The notes beneath the pieces are model-generated. The model saw only the letters and a program-made list of their open reading frames with translations. It was not told the DNA's origin and made no database searches. Of a stretch of DNA of 64,000 bases, positions 34,740 through 46,978 are shown piece after piece. Positions within the stretch are counted from its first letter, which is position 1. Each line of letters opens with the position of its first letter. A program made the position numbers and the translations under genes. The DNA comes from Epiperipatus broadwayi. Lineage: Eukaryota > Onychophora > Udeonychophora > Euonychophora > Peripatidae. The stretch is taken from contig JAQFVV010006549.1 of assembly GCA_028023455.1 (NCBI GenBank), forward strand, positions 558,001 to 622,000, read 5' to 3'.

Positions 34740-34818
34740 CAAAGCGTTGACCGGATGCGAACCCGGGCCAGCTGCTTGGAAGGTAGCTACGCTAACCACA
34801 ACCCATCAACGCTTGACC
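34740..34818 (-). repeat. tRNA-Gly(UCC)-like SINE
   Basis: The minus strand contains AGCGTTGATGGGTTGTGG, then TTAGCGTAGCTACCTTCC with anticodon loop CTTCCAA (UCC, Gly), a well preserved T arm GGGTTCGCATCCGG, and CAACGC closing the acceptor. GGTCAAAGCG and CGCTTGACC on either side extend the acceptor stem. The T arm is the least mutated of the copies. Followed on the minus strand by CCATGAAAAAC. Confidence 0.75.
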
Positions 34819-37115
34819 TCTTAATTTTTAACACATGATTTAAAAAAAAATGCAAATATGAATTTATTTTTAAAACCACTGAAAAAAACTGTATTTTTTT
34901 ATTTATTTATTCGTCTGCCCAAAATGTTGTATCTCAACAAATAATTATATTTTTCAATAACAGATGTCACTATTGCTTTTATTTTCTAATAATGAATAAT
35001 ATTTACATTTAGTAAATATTTATATTTGTTGAATATATATTTTTCTAAATTGAAAGAATAGTCTGATGCCAAATTATTTTATATAACATCATATTTATAT
35101 AAATCAAAATAGAAATGTTAATGATCAAAATTTGTTGAATATGTATTTTTCTCAGTTTATAACGTGTTTAAGTAATAATAATCAAAATATGATGTCTTCA
35201 ATAAATCAGAAATAATATTGCAAATATTATATATTAATTTCTGTAATTTGATTCTTTCTTTTTTTTTATCAATCAAAGTAATTTTGAATCGATCAGCTTT
35301 TAATTAGAAAACACTTTTAAATGATAATGGAAAACAATGGTTATAAACAGTTTCATATTATAATATTTAATTTCGTACAATCTGTAAGTCAACATTCATT
35401 GACCAATCAAGAAGGCTATTTTAGATCCTTTACCTTTTACATAATAATAGTTAAACATTTATTTTGTGATCAATAGCAGCTAGATTGTTTATGGACAGAC
35501 TATCTGGAAAAAATACATAAGCATAATTGTCTTATGGAAATAAATGCAATATTTATTTTTCCTGTGATGTACGTTCAATTCAGAGACATCGGAGGTGGAT
35601 TCACTAATTGTCACATATAAAATCAATCTCGAATATTATGGTAATAAAGTTTTTGGAAAAGAATAGTTTACTATATCTGATGATATTTAAGCATATTATT
35701 TTATAACAAAATAACTTTTATTGGAAGGCACTTCTTTTTTCAATACATGTATTCTTCAATAGATTAATTTATAATGCCAAATACATTATAACCAGTATTA
35801 ATTTCGTAACTTTTGTTTATAAAATATAGATTGCTAATTCTTTTTATTTGATAGATATATATTTCATCAACGATGTAAGATCAGCAGAATTAGTAGGGGC
35901 ATGCATCTATCAACAAATGGTTTTTTATATTTTGTATAGAATCAAAAAAATTATAGTTTTGCAAGCATGAGTGTTATAGTGATTGTATTAGTTAATTCTA
36001 AATATTCAAATAATAAAAATTGCAACATAATATGTTTTGAACAACTTGAAACAATATTATGAATGATAGATCCTACATAATGTATTGATTTCATCATAAA
36101 TATATATTTTTAAAATTAATCATATGATACTACCATTAATGTGAGTAATGTCTTCATGTAAAAATGGAAATATTAATTACAATGTATATTTATATTATAG
36201 TGTGTGCTACATTTGATCTCAAATTTTAATTCACGTATATATATACAAAAAGATATAGATTTACATAGGTATTAAAAAAAGAGAAACTTGTATAAATTTG
36301 ATTTCTTCTTATATCAATGAAATAAATTTATTTTCAGTAGATTAAATAATAATAAGAAGTTTTAAATTAAATGTTTTTTAAAATAAAATAAAAAAAACAC
36401 AGAAAACTACTGATTTAATTAATTAACTAGATAAAAATATATATAAAAATTTAAAAAAACCTATTTAATTAGTTCTGAATATTTGCTATTATAGATCACA
36501 TTTGATTAGGTAAAAATTTAAATAAAAGATTAATAAATATGATAATAATTAACAATGTACTCAGGGCAGCAAACTAATGAAATATATATATATATATCAG
36601 ATAAACCAAAAATTTATGTGCAAGAAGGAGATCAAATTTTAAAAAAAACATGCCTTTCAAAAATTGTGATGAAAAAAGTATAAAAAGAGCTTAAAATATT
36701 TTGTTTTTCTTGTGTTGCAACACTTGTCATTGGTCTCTTCTCTTAAGTCAAAATCAAATGCATGTCCAATGTAAAGTGTGAGAAATGGAAAACATGAATT
36801 ATTAATATATTAATTAGCAAATAACAGTATGTTCTGCAAAAAAGGAAAAATATAATGAGTTATATAAATATATTTTTGATGGCAGGTTAACTTTCCATGT
36901 TAGTCATATTCTGACCTTGCCATATTGTAGCGAATAATTTTAATAACAATGTCCTAAGGTAGAGTTAAATGCAATTCTTTTTGGAAGATAACTTCTAAAA
37001 TCAGATGAGGAAGAAAATGTAAAATAAGATTGAACCTCTAACTAGTGAAGATAGAACTGTTTAATAAAAATTCCATCCAACTCATCATAAAATCAGCTTA
37101 GTCTGGAAACCAAGA
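34819..37115. other. No gene seen; AT-rich spacer
   Basis: No coding homology seen; a short TA run lies at 36581-36597. Confidence 0.5.
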
Positions 37116-37135
37116 AATGGATCAAATAAACAATT

Positions 37136-37685
37136 CCCATAAAAACAGGCAAAAGTCTGATTACAGTAGTGCACTTAGTGGAAACAAGAGTAATCAATGG
37201 ATGCCAGAAGGCTTGAGCATAACATTCATATCTAGTGCCTATTCATCCAATATCCCCAGACTAATTTCTAGCATGTGCCTTTCATCAGTGAGGAGCCTTG
37301 TATCTAAGAGCACTGCACCTAGATCTTAGGATCTATGCAATCTTTCAGCAGCCATCTTTTATCTCTGCTTAACTACAAAACTATTAGTCTAAAATTGAAA
37401 ACAATAATATTTTCAATCCAAGCTCATTAGCTTTTATAGTCATATAAGTCTGAGATCAGTTCAGTACTCATACATTTTGGTGTCTATGGTTCTTTAATAA
37501 CCATAGCCATCACTATCCTATTGAACAGAATTGGTATTAAAACACTAAACATCACATGACCACTATTTCTTATGCTTGCTTATAACTGTTATCAAAACCA
37601 GCAAAACTCTTCCTACAGTAGTGCCACTCAGTGCAAGCCAGAGTAATCAATGAATGCCAGAAGGATTGTGCATAAACTTACATTA
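37136..37685 (-). mobile_element. Hammerhead repeat (retrozyme-like), family 1, tandem copy
   Basis: One full minus-oriented unit (about 37136-37535), a linker with CACTAAACATCACATGACCA (37542-37561), then the start of a second unit in the same orientation (37590-37685). This gives the head-to-tail junction: unit, linker, unit. In the 46 kb composite the same linker is the outermost 5' sequence and also lies at the centre. The unit shares CAGGCAAAA, GAGTAATCAATGGATGCCAG, CACCTAGATCTTAGGATCTA and the hammerhead. No clear flanking duplication. Confidence 0.75.
37253..37294 (-). ncRNA. Type I hammerhead ribozyme, family 1 (37 kb)
   Basis: Minus strand: helix I UCCUCA (37294-37289) pairs six for six with UGGGGA (37258-37253). 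Then CUGAUGA (37288-37282), helix II weak (GGC/GCU), GAA (37268-37266), helix III AUUAGU (37265-37260) and GUC ending at G/C37259. The conserved core is complete; helix II has one extra A and only three pairs, so activity is less certain. Confidence 0.7.
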
Positions 37686-39845
37686 AAAGAACTAAAATAC
37701 AGAAAATATTAGAAATATCTACGCATATTTTTATATGCCCATTCAATAATAAATTCAGAATATATTTTATAATTAATATATGGTCTTATATATTCCATGA
37801 GTGCATTCACAATCAATATTTTTTATCTATTTCATGAGTACATATCAATTAGTATGTATTTATATTCTAATGTATCTTTATTGTATGTTTTATCTTATTA
37901 ATTATTTTTTTTATTAATATTATGCTATCAGTAAACTTTTGTAGTTTATAAATATCTGTAAATATTTAGAACAAATCCAATTACTGTATAATAATAAATT
38001 TGATTTACTAGATCTAGGATTTTTTCCATGAAGTTCTTACAACAGTCCATCTATTTGCAATAAAGAGACAGCTGTCTGTTTTCTATTTTGCTATTATTAG
38101 TATTACTTAAATAAGGCTATAACCTTAGTACATTTGCTTTGAATGCTTAATTTATTATGAGAGACCTCTACAAATCTAAACACAAGATTCATCTTTATAA
38201 AGATAAGAATGGCCACTCTTATCTTCAATCTATTTTTCTAAATATATAGGCAAATCTAAAGCATTCTGATTTGGGTGCATGAAGCGAATAAATTCTTCAC
38301 TGATTAAGTCCACTATTTCTGCTAAACATTAACGATTGCAAAATCATTCGATTTACAATGAGTTAATAGTCAGATCTTAAATTTAGAAATATTTGAATCA
38401 ATTTAAAGTTGTAAATATTAATTTTTATTAAGCGCACTGTCAGCATGTAATACTTAAATAAGGTTATAACCTTAGTACATGTGCCTTGAGTGCTTAATTT
38501 ATTACAAGAGAGACCTCTACAAGTCTAAATGTAAGATTCAATTTTATAAAGATAAGAGTGGCTACTCTTATCTTCAACCTATTTTTCTAAATATATAGGC
38601 AAAGTATTTTGATTTGGGAGCATTGTAATATTCACTTGAGCTAGTTGTAAGTTAATGGATGGATAAATATTAAAGAAGCTAGGGAAAATTTTGAACTTGA
38701 CCTATAGATGTTTCTTATTATAGAGACAATTCCCTAATCTTCAATGTCACAGATAAATTACAAATAAATAAATAATATCTATAGTGACAAGGGATGTCTT
38801 GTTTTTATTTGAACTTGTTTTATAGCTTGGATACCCAATCTAATTATCATAATTAGTTATTAAGAGTATTTGTATTCATAAAACTTATCCATACCTGTAA
38901 GCGAATTTATAGACATAAATTTGTATAGGATATAATGGTTGGGAAAACAGTTCCAATTACATTTGGTCCTTCAATATGGTATCAAAGATAATGCAATGCT
39001 ATCCCATTCCCATCACAATGTATAATGGGGTTATAAATTAGATACATTATAATCAGTAAATTTATGTACAAATTTAATGACAGAATTTGAAATATATATA
39101 TATACCTTTTAAAATAACTATCATCTGCTAAACATTTAGTATTTTATAACACCTAGTTATCATAAAATATAAATAAATTTTTATCATATTAAAAGAATAT
39201 ATACAAAAATAAAAAGAATTTTCTTGAAACCACACCTATGATCCTCATATAGTTATAGTTTAAAATTCAAAACTGTCTTATTATGTATATCTTTTAATAT
39301 CTTATTTTACAATGAGACCAGCAATAGATACATCAATAATCTCTGATTTATACCTTTAATATTTTAAGAGATTTCTTATTTTTACAACATATTTAGAGTA
39401 TTTGAAAATAGAATAGAAAATTTGTTTCTATTATTTTAATAAAGTGTCTTTATCAAATGAAAATTAAATGTGAATATGTCAGACAATAATCAGATGGGAC
39501 AGAAATAGGAAATAAATCTATTAAGAGGTTTCCATAGTAATACGGAATTTTATCAAATTCAGAAATTTATTCAACATAAGTTTGATATGGTTAATTGCAA
39601 ATTTCTGTTTGCTTCTTTAATTAGTAATTCTAATATTGTATTTTTATTCATTTTAGAATACTTTAATGAATAGGAACCTAATGTTAGAGAATATAGAAAG
39701 AAGGATACCCTTGCAAAAAAAAGGAAGATATTTTGGTTAATTTATTTTCTAAAAAAATAAGAAAACCAATTTGTGATTACTGTAAAAAAAATTAACCATT
39801 ATATAACTTTACATTTATATATCAATTCAATACACATAATTGTAT
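37686..39845. other. No gene seen; holds a direct repeat pair
   Basis: AT-rich spacer apart from the direct repeats at 38105-38625. Confidence 0.5.
38105..38625. repeat. Pair of direct repeats of about 175 bp
   Basis: 38105-38280 and 38452-38625 are similar along their length (ACTTAAATAAGG-TATAACCT, GAGACCTCTACAA-TCTAAA, a GATAAGA--GGC-ACTCTTATC hairpin, AAATATATAGGCAAA, TTTGGG-GCAT). They are separated by about 170 bp of unrelated sequence. They could be tandem units of a repeat of about 347 bp, or terminal repeats of a tiny element. I see no hammerhead or coding sequence. Confidence 0.7.
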
Positions 39846-40166
39846 TGAAATGGGTCAGGTTGTACATTTGCTCGACAGACTGAGAGTCCAAGTCAGAGAA
39901 CCAAAAGCTGACCAAGTTGGGATAGTGATATCCTACGTCTGATCAGACCTCAACTCTCTCACTCGTGCTTCAAATTCAACCCATCGTGAATGACATGTCT
40001 GAGGTTACACTCTATATCATGAGACATCCCCCCTATTACATATTATATTATATAACTTAACTAATGATTCATAAGGTAATGAGCAAGTAATGAGACTGAG
40101 ACAAATATATTTTATAAATTTAATATAATACTTAATGAATTATAAAACAAATAAATTGGGTATAGC

Positions 40167-40337
40167 TTGTTCACACATAGGTGAGTGGATACTCAGGGTT
40201 ATGAAGAATATATTACAGCCATTTATATAGTATGCTCACATGCAGGTGGGTGGTTCAGAGTTATAAAATAATAGTACAAAGCAATTTATATAGTGCTCAC
40301 ATGCAGGTGAGTGGATTCTCAGGGTTACAAATGATTT
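40167..40337 (+). repeat. Tandem array, three units of about 60 bp
   Basis: GCTCACATGCAGGTGAGTGG-type units at about 40167, 40230 and 40292, each followed by CTCAGGGTTA or similar and by AATTTATATAGT. Confidence 0.85.
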
Positions 40338-40654
40338 AATTAGTATATGACTTTTTAATAAGCTTATGTCATCTTCCATGTCCTAATTCACGCTATGTTT
40401 TATATAGTGGAAATCAGTAATAGTTAGAGTAATCGATTTATTGATAGAAATTATTTTATTATTACTAAGTTTAAACTTCACTACAAAGATATTTGCATGT
40501 TATATAATTATTACACAGATAAACGCATTAACTCAGATTCTGAATCGGATCAAAGCCGAAGTTAATTTCTAGGGAAGCTGAACTGAGGTGTGGCAGTCGA
40601 ACGTTAGATTCTAGTGCGTTATAAACTATAATATCAGAATGCGCCTCGAGAATG

Positions 40655-40755
40655 TATTCTTAATTGAGGTTTATTTCCTAGTAAACAGTTCCCCTAACCG
40701 ATCTATATTCTTAATTGAGGTTTATTTCCTAGTAAACAGTTCCCCTAACCGATCT
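40655..40755 (+). repeat. Exact 50-bp tandem duplication
   Basis: The 50 bp at 40655-40704 (from TATTCTTAATTGAGG to CTAACCGATCT) are repeated without change at 40706-40755. Perfect identity suggests a recent duplication or an assembly duplication. Confidence 0.9.
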
Positions 40756-41309
40756 GCTTGCTATAATGGATGAGGCCTTTTTATTAAAATGAGAAGAGTG
40801 GCTTATGAGCCCTTTGGAACGCTTTGGTTCCGTTACATACGAATAAATATCACATTTGCCTAAACTTTTGAGGCATGACTTAACGTGGAAACGATCCTGA
40901 TGTAGGCCATTATAGTTATAGCAAGGAGATATGCATATTTATGCAAACTAGCAATACATTCGCAACGCTAAATTAATATTTTATAAATTAATTATGCAAA
41001 ATCTTAACTTCTTTCGGTGCAACTACCGCTGGTCAGTTCCTAAATGAGATTATTAAGTCACATGATAAAGACGATAATGTGAATCTGATTTAAGGATCTC
41101 TGCATAGCTTCTTAATCTTTAATTAAATGGAGTTATAGCAAAGCTTACATTTACTAGAACTTGAAACAATTATATCGTACAATTTGCATCTAATATCAAA
41201 CTGGTTTTTAAATAATTTAAAATATGGATTATTAAATAGATCACGCAAAATATTTATTCTTAAATAAATATTTAAATATTACTCTTAAATAACTCATCAA
41301 AATAGGCCT

Positions 41310-41565
41310 TAATAATAACGCAAAATGTGTTTTAAATAACTTTCACAAAACCTACATTTTAAATAGCTTGTGTAAATATATTTTAAATAACTGGCAAATA
41401 CATATTTTACATAACTTACACAAATATACCTCTTAAATAACATGAGCAAAATCTGCGTTTTAAATAACATATGCAAAATATACATTTTAAATAACTTTAG
41501 CAAAATATTTTCATCTTAAATAACTTGAGCAAAAGATGCATTTTAAATAACTTGTTAGGACATAA
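41310..41565 (+). repeat. Minisatellite, about 30-bp degenerate units
   Basis: About eight units of the form TTTTAAATAACTT-(G)CAAAATATAC. The open reading frame of 64 codons on the opposite strand is a by-product of the repeat. Confidence 0.9.
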
Positions 41566-42040
41566 TAAATAACTGATTCACTCTAGCGTAAATAATAGCT
41601 TTATTTCAGAAGGGAGTTTTGACTTTATTCTTTATATTACAATAATCTGATATAGTAAAAGTGATTACTCACCCCTCCCTTTCCCCGATAATTTATTAAA
41701 ACACAAAACTCCGTTCTGTTGGACATAGCATAAATTAATAAACATGAACTTAAAACTAAAGATAGATGGCATAAAAATAAATTGCATAAAACAATCGATA
41801 AAATTAAAATTTAGAAATGAAACTTTGTTTGTTTTTATAGAAACTAAATATTTGTGCTTACTTAAAATATTAATGATCATTCAAATAATTTATGATCAAG
41901 CAAGAATTTTGAGAGTGCTCTAAGCTTTAAATAAATTTAATATAAAGTTTAGTGTAACATTTAAATGATAATTAATTACGAGATTTATTGGTTAGGCTAG
42001 CTTTTCATTTAGAATAATTTTAGTTAAGAAATTAAATATT

Positions 42041-42394
42041 TTGCAGAATGATTTACTGGTAAAGTCTTTTAGGCATTCTTTAATGTGTTTCTCTCTATCA
42101 AATCAGGCTGCGCTCTCTGGGTTTAAGTCTAGATGCAGTTATGTAAATTTACTTGATGGCAGCTTTCTCCCCATCACTTCGTTCAAGGAACTCTCTGGCA
42201 TTTCAGGTGTGCTTCTTTTCTCCATCACGGGATGGGCATGGCTGAGGTTGGTGTTTTCTCTCATGGTAGCCACTTGTCTGAGAAGAGCAGATGGCTGTCA
42301 GTGGTCTTCTAGCCAACAATCATCATTGGAACAACTGGGGTATTGGCTTTCTAGGATTCAGCTTGCTATAAAGTATGGCAGAAACAGCTTTTAA
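42041..42394 (+). other. Unrecognised 117-codon open frame in a richer-GC patch
   Basis: The longest non-element open frame in this part, with less AT bias than its neighbours. The translation contains a hydrophobic stretch (about residues 48-80, VLLFSITGWAWLRLVFSLMV) and no domain that I recognise. The start is arbitrary. It could be chance, part of an unknown repeat, or an exon; I do not claim a gene. Confidence 0.15.
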
Positions 42395-42740
42395 TGATTT
42401 TTTAGCACTGGTCTTCAGAAAATATTTTCAGCAGCAAATATAACTTTTTTCACAGCAACAGCTAAGAAGGATGATGATGGATGGATCTAGATAGATTTTG
42501 ATGACTACTACAGCCCCTTTTTATATTATATTTGTGACAGTAGTTCCTCCTCTTTTTTCTCATGCCACATCACGTGATTACTGGTTTGCACTAGCCTTTA
42601 ACCAAATATCCATTTAGTAAATTATTTGGTAGAGTTAAATCTGGACTTAAAGGCTCTATTATTCCGATTTACATCACAGCTATATCTAAGGATAAAAGAT
42701 ATATTCCCAAGAGAGTGGTCATAGCACTTAGTATGAAATT

Positions 42741-44229
42741 TATGCCTGACTGAATTTTATAATTGGCCTTAGTTATAAGTTTAAATAGGTCAAATTTTAG
42801 CTAAAGATTTATTTTTAGAACGAAGTGTTAAAACTCATAAACAAATTACTGTTTGTGTAATGTTAAACAAACAAAAGAACTGAAAATTATTTAACTTGAA
42901 AATTATTTAAAATGAATCTTGAAAATTAAATAAGTAATTTTATGAATGAATATTGAAAATTAAGTAATTTTATAAATTTACACTTATTATTCTGTTATAT
43001 ATATAAATTTTAACTACACAGTTATGTTTACTTCAGTTTTAACAAACATAAATTAATATGCGCGTATATAAATATTTAAGACTGTATTTTCATATTTATA
43101 ATTAATAGGACGATTATATACGCACATACTCGCAATATTATAAGCACACTCAATGTTTTAAATTAAAGAAACACACGCAATCTGAGTGCAACGAAATATA
43201 CTATTATAGAAAATAATAGGTGAAACAGGTCTAACTATTTCAGTATATACTTTTGAAAGCAATAATAATGTTATGATGGTTAATTAGCATTATATTTTTT
43301 GACATATGTAAAGCTTAATGTTTTGGACTCATATTAAAATTCATAAAAATATTAATGATTTTTGTCATTCATATCAAAGTTATAATTTAATTAATTTATC
43401 ATACTAAAAGCATAAAGAGAAATGTATGGAGATATAGCTATTTAAATGTCACTTTTGTTTTAAAAGTTTCATTAAAATTGATATACTTATTAGGCACTTG
43501 AAATCTAGAAAATTTTCTTTACCAAAACATAGAATGTTTGGATGCAGCACTAACTATTCTACTTTTCAATTTTGGCTATGAGAATTTGCTTATTGAGAAA
43601 TAGAATACAGTTAACAAATTAACTTTAAAGTTCTGACATCAACAATACTGATGAATTACAGCTGCAGAAATACATTTAACAGATTTTATTTTTAATGCAA
43701 GAAATCATTTTGAGAACAGTGGACTTGAGATGAAGGGATTTCTGGTAAAAATGTTGATTTACAGTCTAATAAGAATATGCTACAGAAAAATGAAAAGTAT
43801 GGCTGAAATTTAAGAGTAGATATAATGTATTGTTGGCTGATTTGATGGTTAAGGAATGTAGGAGTATATTAGCTAGAATTAGAGTAGAGAAAAAGATGTA
43901 TTGGTGTATCTTTGATGTATTACCATTTTAAACATTTTTAAGATGTTAGAAAAATGAATAAATATTAAAATGTTGTAGTATTTTGTAGACAAATGAAGAA
44001 ACCATAAGGATTTTTGAATATTATGAATTGAAAGAAAAAAAAATGGGTATCAGGACTGGTGGATTATCAAAAGGTTTGATGGAGAAAAAGTAAATTTAAG
44101 TAAGGTTTCTAGAGTTAATTTGATGCTAAAATGTTTGTCTAAAAATAGGAATGCTAATTTTTTTTTGGTGTGTGGCATGTTATTTTAAAAATATTGTGAG
44201 GTAATTTTATAGATGAGTTTATTTACAAG
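42741..44229. other. No gene seen; AT-rich spacer
   Basis: No coding homology recognised. From about 43730 the composition becomes purine-rich on the plus strand, like the LINE relic that follows, so the relic may begin here. Confidence 0.45.
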
Positions 44230-44544
44230 AAAAAAATAATATCTATTGAACTAAAGGGGGGGAATGAAATATATAGATAGTATTAAATATGTAATATTGA
44301 AAGTAAGTATAAAAAGAAAACATATGTTTAAAATTAGGAATATAAATAAAGTAAAATGTAAAGTATATGAAAATGGAGTAATTGAAGTCATAAAGATAGA
44401 AAATATTTTTTTACAGAGATACCTAGAAATTATTACAAGAAAAGATTTGAAAATAACTGGCAGTATTAATATAAAAATTTGTTTGTATAAATATGCAAAT
44501 GGAGGTAGAAATATGAATAAGTAGAAAAATATGACATTTTATAG

Positions 44545-44557
44545 AAGAAATAGATTT
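44545..44557 (+). repeat. Left target-site duplication, small family 1 insertion
   Basis: AAGAAATAGATTT, matched by AAGAATTAGATTT at 44778-44790 (12 of 13). Confidence 0.65.
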
Positions 44558-44777
44558 CACCATGAATCATCACATAATTACCATTCCCTATACTTACACA
44601 AACTGGTTAAACAGAGGCAAAACTCTCTATACAGTAGTGCGACACAGTTCAAACCAGAGTAATCAATGGATGCAATAAGGTTTGAGCATAAAACCATATC
44701 TAAGGTGTATTCATTCTATATCACCAAACTATTTTTGCACTGTGTGGCACTATTGTATAGAGAGTTTCACCTGTTTT
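44558..44777. mobile_element. Short family 1 inverted element without ribozyme
   Basis: It begins CACCATGAATCATCACATAA (the family 1 terminal linker) and ends GAGAGTTTCACCTGTTTT. It has inverted ends: ACAGAGGCAAAACTCTCTAT at 44612 against ATAGAGAGTTTCACCTGTTT at 44755-44776. The central unit is cut just before the hammerhead (TATCACCAAACTA is where TATCCCCAGACTA stands in other copies). Same head-to-head topology as the 46 kb composite, in miniature, with the same outer ends and a 13-bp flanking duplication. Confidence 0.7.
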
Positions 44778-44790
44778 AAGAATTAGATTT
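44778..44790 (+). repeat. Right target-site duplication, small family 1 insertion
   Basis: AAGAATTAGATTT, partner of 44545-44557. Confidence 0.65.
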
Positions 44791-45868
44791 TGTAGCAGCA
44801 GTATAGACACATTTAAAAGATAAATGGAAATTGAATCTTTGGAAATGTGGAAAAAAGTACTAAATAGATATTCTGATTTTGATAAGAAATGATGGATATA
44901 GGAATTGTCAGGGATATATAAAAAAAAAAACCTATGTCAATTATATGGAAATTGGTTTTTTTACATTTAACAACTGCAAATGAGAAAAGCATGAAACAAT
45001 GAAATGATAATATGTAAGAATATTATTATAAAAATAAGTTTAGAAAGAATAATTGTAAAATATTGATTATTAAATGACAGGAATGACTATGCTAATGGAA
45101 TTAATGGCATAAAAAGGATTTCTAGGAAATATGGCTAGAAGTTTGAGAATTTGGGTAAATTATATAATGGGTAGTTTTTCTGTGGTTAAAGCAAAATCTG
45201 AAATATATTGCTGATTATGTATTGATAGACAAAAAGGAATTTGAAAGCGTAAAGATTTAAGATATTTGATGAAAAAAATGTAGAAATGATTTTAATTTAT
45301 AATGATAAAAATTAATGATATTTGAAGGGTTAATAATGGAATTTATAAAAAAGTTGATAATACTGAATAAAAAAATATGTGATAAGACTAAATTATGTAT
45401 GTTTAATAGCATTTTAGAAAGAATTTTGAAAATTGTACTTTAAAAATTATGAAATGCAGATGGATATGATAAAAAAAAAGTTGCAAATAAGTATGTATTA
45501 AGAATCATTGGAATTAATTTTAACAAATGAAGGGGAAAACTTTAAAAAGAAAAAAGGAACAAGAAATGCTTATAAGGAATACAAGAAGACTGATATATAA
45601 ATAGTTGGATTAAAATTAAAATAATTATAGAATGAATTTAATAGAAAATTCATGAAGAAATTAGAAGTTCTGAAAAAATGTCAATTTTTTAGGGATATAT
45701 ATGAAAGAGTTATAAGAAAGAAAATAATGTTATGTTATTAAAAGTATAAGAAAGATAATGTGAGCATGGGGACAAACTTCAAAAAATAATTAATGAATTT
45801 ATAATAAAACTTTGAGTAAAGGAGAGTTGATAATTGAATCTGATTCATTAGATCATTTAATTTATGAT

Positions 45869-45892
45869 ATATATATATATATATATATATAT
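45869..45892. repeat. (AT)n microsatellite inside the LINE relic
   Basis: Run of AT dinucleotides read through as IYIYIYIY in the LINE frame. Confidence 0.9.
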
Positions 45893-46203
45893 ACTGAATC
45901 AATAAATAGATTGCAAAAACATAAAGCATGTGGACTATCTTATATGGCAACTGCAATAATAACAGATATAAGAAGATATGAAAGATTTGTTTTAAAAGAA
46001 TGTTTTAATAAAATAATAGTTGATAATAAGATTTCAGATGATTAAAAGACTTAGATTACTATATCGAAAGGAAAAGATTTCACTTTATTAACTAACTTTA
46101 GATTAGAAGTACTAACTTTCAGAGTTTATAAATTATTTACATATATTTTAATGAATACTGTTAGGACTTGAATGAAGGCAGTGAAATCTTTTGAAAGATT
46201 CAG

Positions 46204-46216
46204 AATGGATTTTGTT
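46204..46216 (+). repeat. Left target-site duplication of the family 1 composite
   Basis: AATGGATTTTGTT is repeated exactly at 47132-47144. Removing the composite and one copy restores the LINE reading (MDFV). Confidence 0.88.
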
Positions 46217-46383
46217 AAACCACTAAACATCACATGATCACTATTTCTTATGCTAGCACATTACTGTTATTAAAACAGGCAAAACTCTCCATACAGTATT
46301 GCCACTCAGTGACAACCAGAGTAATCAATGGATGCCAGAAGGCTTGTGCATAAAATCCCTATTTAGTACCTACTCATCCAATA

Positions 46384-46425
46384 TCTCCAGACTAGTTTCT
46401 GGCTTGTGGCCTTCGTCAGTGAGAA
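46384..46425 (-). ncRNA. Type I hammerhead ribozyme, family 1 left arm
   Basis: Minus strand: helix I UUCUCA (46425-46420) with UGGAGA (46389-46384), five of six pairs. Then CUGACGA (46419-46413), helix II GGC/GCC with loop CACAA, GAA (46399-46397), palindromic helix III ACUAGU (46396-46391) and GUC with cleavage after position 46390. An A-A opposition sits at the base of helix II. Confidence 0.72.
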
Positions 46426-46978
46426 GCTTTGGATCTGAGAGCATGCACCTAGATCTTAGGATCTAATGCAACCCTCCAGCAGCCACCTTTTATCTCTACT
46501 TAACTACAAAACTATGTGAATAAAATTGAAAACCCAATAATATTTTCAATCTAAGCTCAATAGTTTATATAATCATATGGTCTGAACCCAGTTCAATACC
46601 CATACATTTTGATGTCTTTGGCTCTTTAACAACCATAGCCACCACTATCCTATTAGGCAGTATTGGTGTTAATCTATTAAACAGTAATATGCTAGCATAA
46701 AAAATAGTGATCATGCGATGTTTAGTGGTTTAACACCAATCCTGCCTAATAGGATTGTGATGTCTATTGTTGTTAAAGAGCCAAAGACACCAAAATGTAT
46801 GGATACTGAACTGGGTTCAGACCCATATGACTATATAAGCTATTGAGCTTAGATTGAAAATATTATTGTGTTTTTAATTTTACTCTCATAGTTTTGTAGT
46901 TAAGTAGAGATAAAAGGTGGCTGCTGGAGGGTTGCATTAGATCCTAAGATCTAGGTGCAGTGCTCTCAGATCCAAAGC

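Larger units (their letters stand above)
39846..42740. other. Unassigned region with three small tandem arrays and a richer-GC patch
   Basis: Less AT-rich in places than its surroundings (39846-40030, 40540-40870, 42030-42560). It contains tandem arrays at 40167-40337, 40655-40755 and 41310-41565, and no recognisable protein. TGTAACGGAACCAAAGCG on the minus strand near 40846 has the look of an LTR start, but I find no matching second LTR. It may be an unknown non-autonomous element or an old gene remnant. Confidence 0.35.

Noticed and set aside
25254-34818. Functional tRNA-Gly genes
   Set aside because: T-loop changes, insertions in the T arm, altered anticodon loop in one copy, poly(A) tail and target duplications all indicate SINEs.
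40820-40860. LTR start TGTAACGGAACC on the minus strand
   Set aside because: No second copy of the terminal repeat, primer-binding site or gag/pol homology in the surrounding 3 kb.
42041-42394. 117-codon open frame as a membrane protein gene
   Set aside because: One hydrophobic stretch is not enough; no start context, neighbouring exon or homology that I can see.
44264-44524. 86-codon open frame as a separate gene
   Set aside because: No recognisable domain and directly upstream of the LINE relic; more likely part of it or chance.
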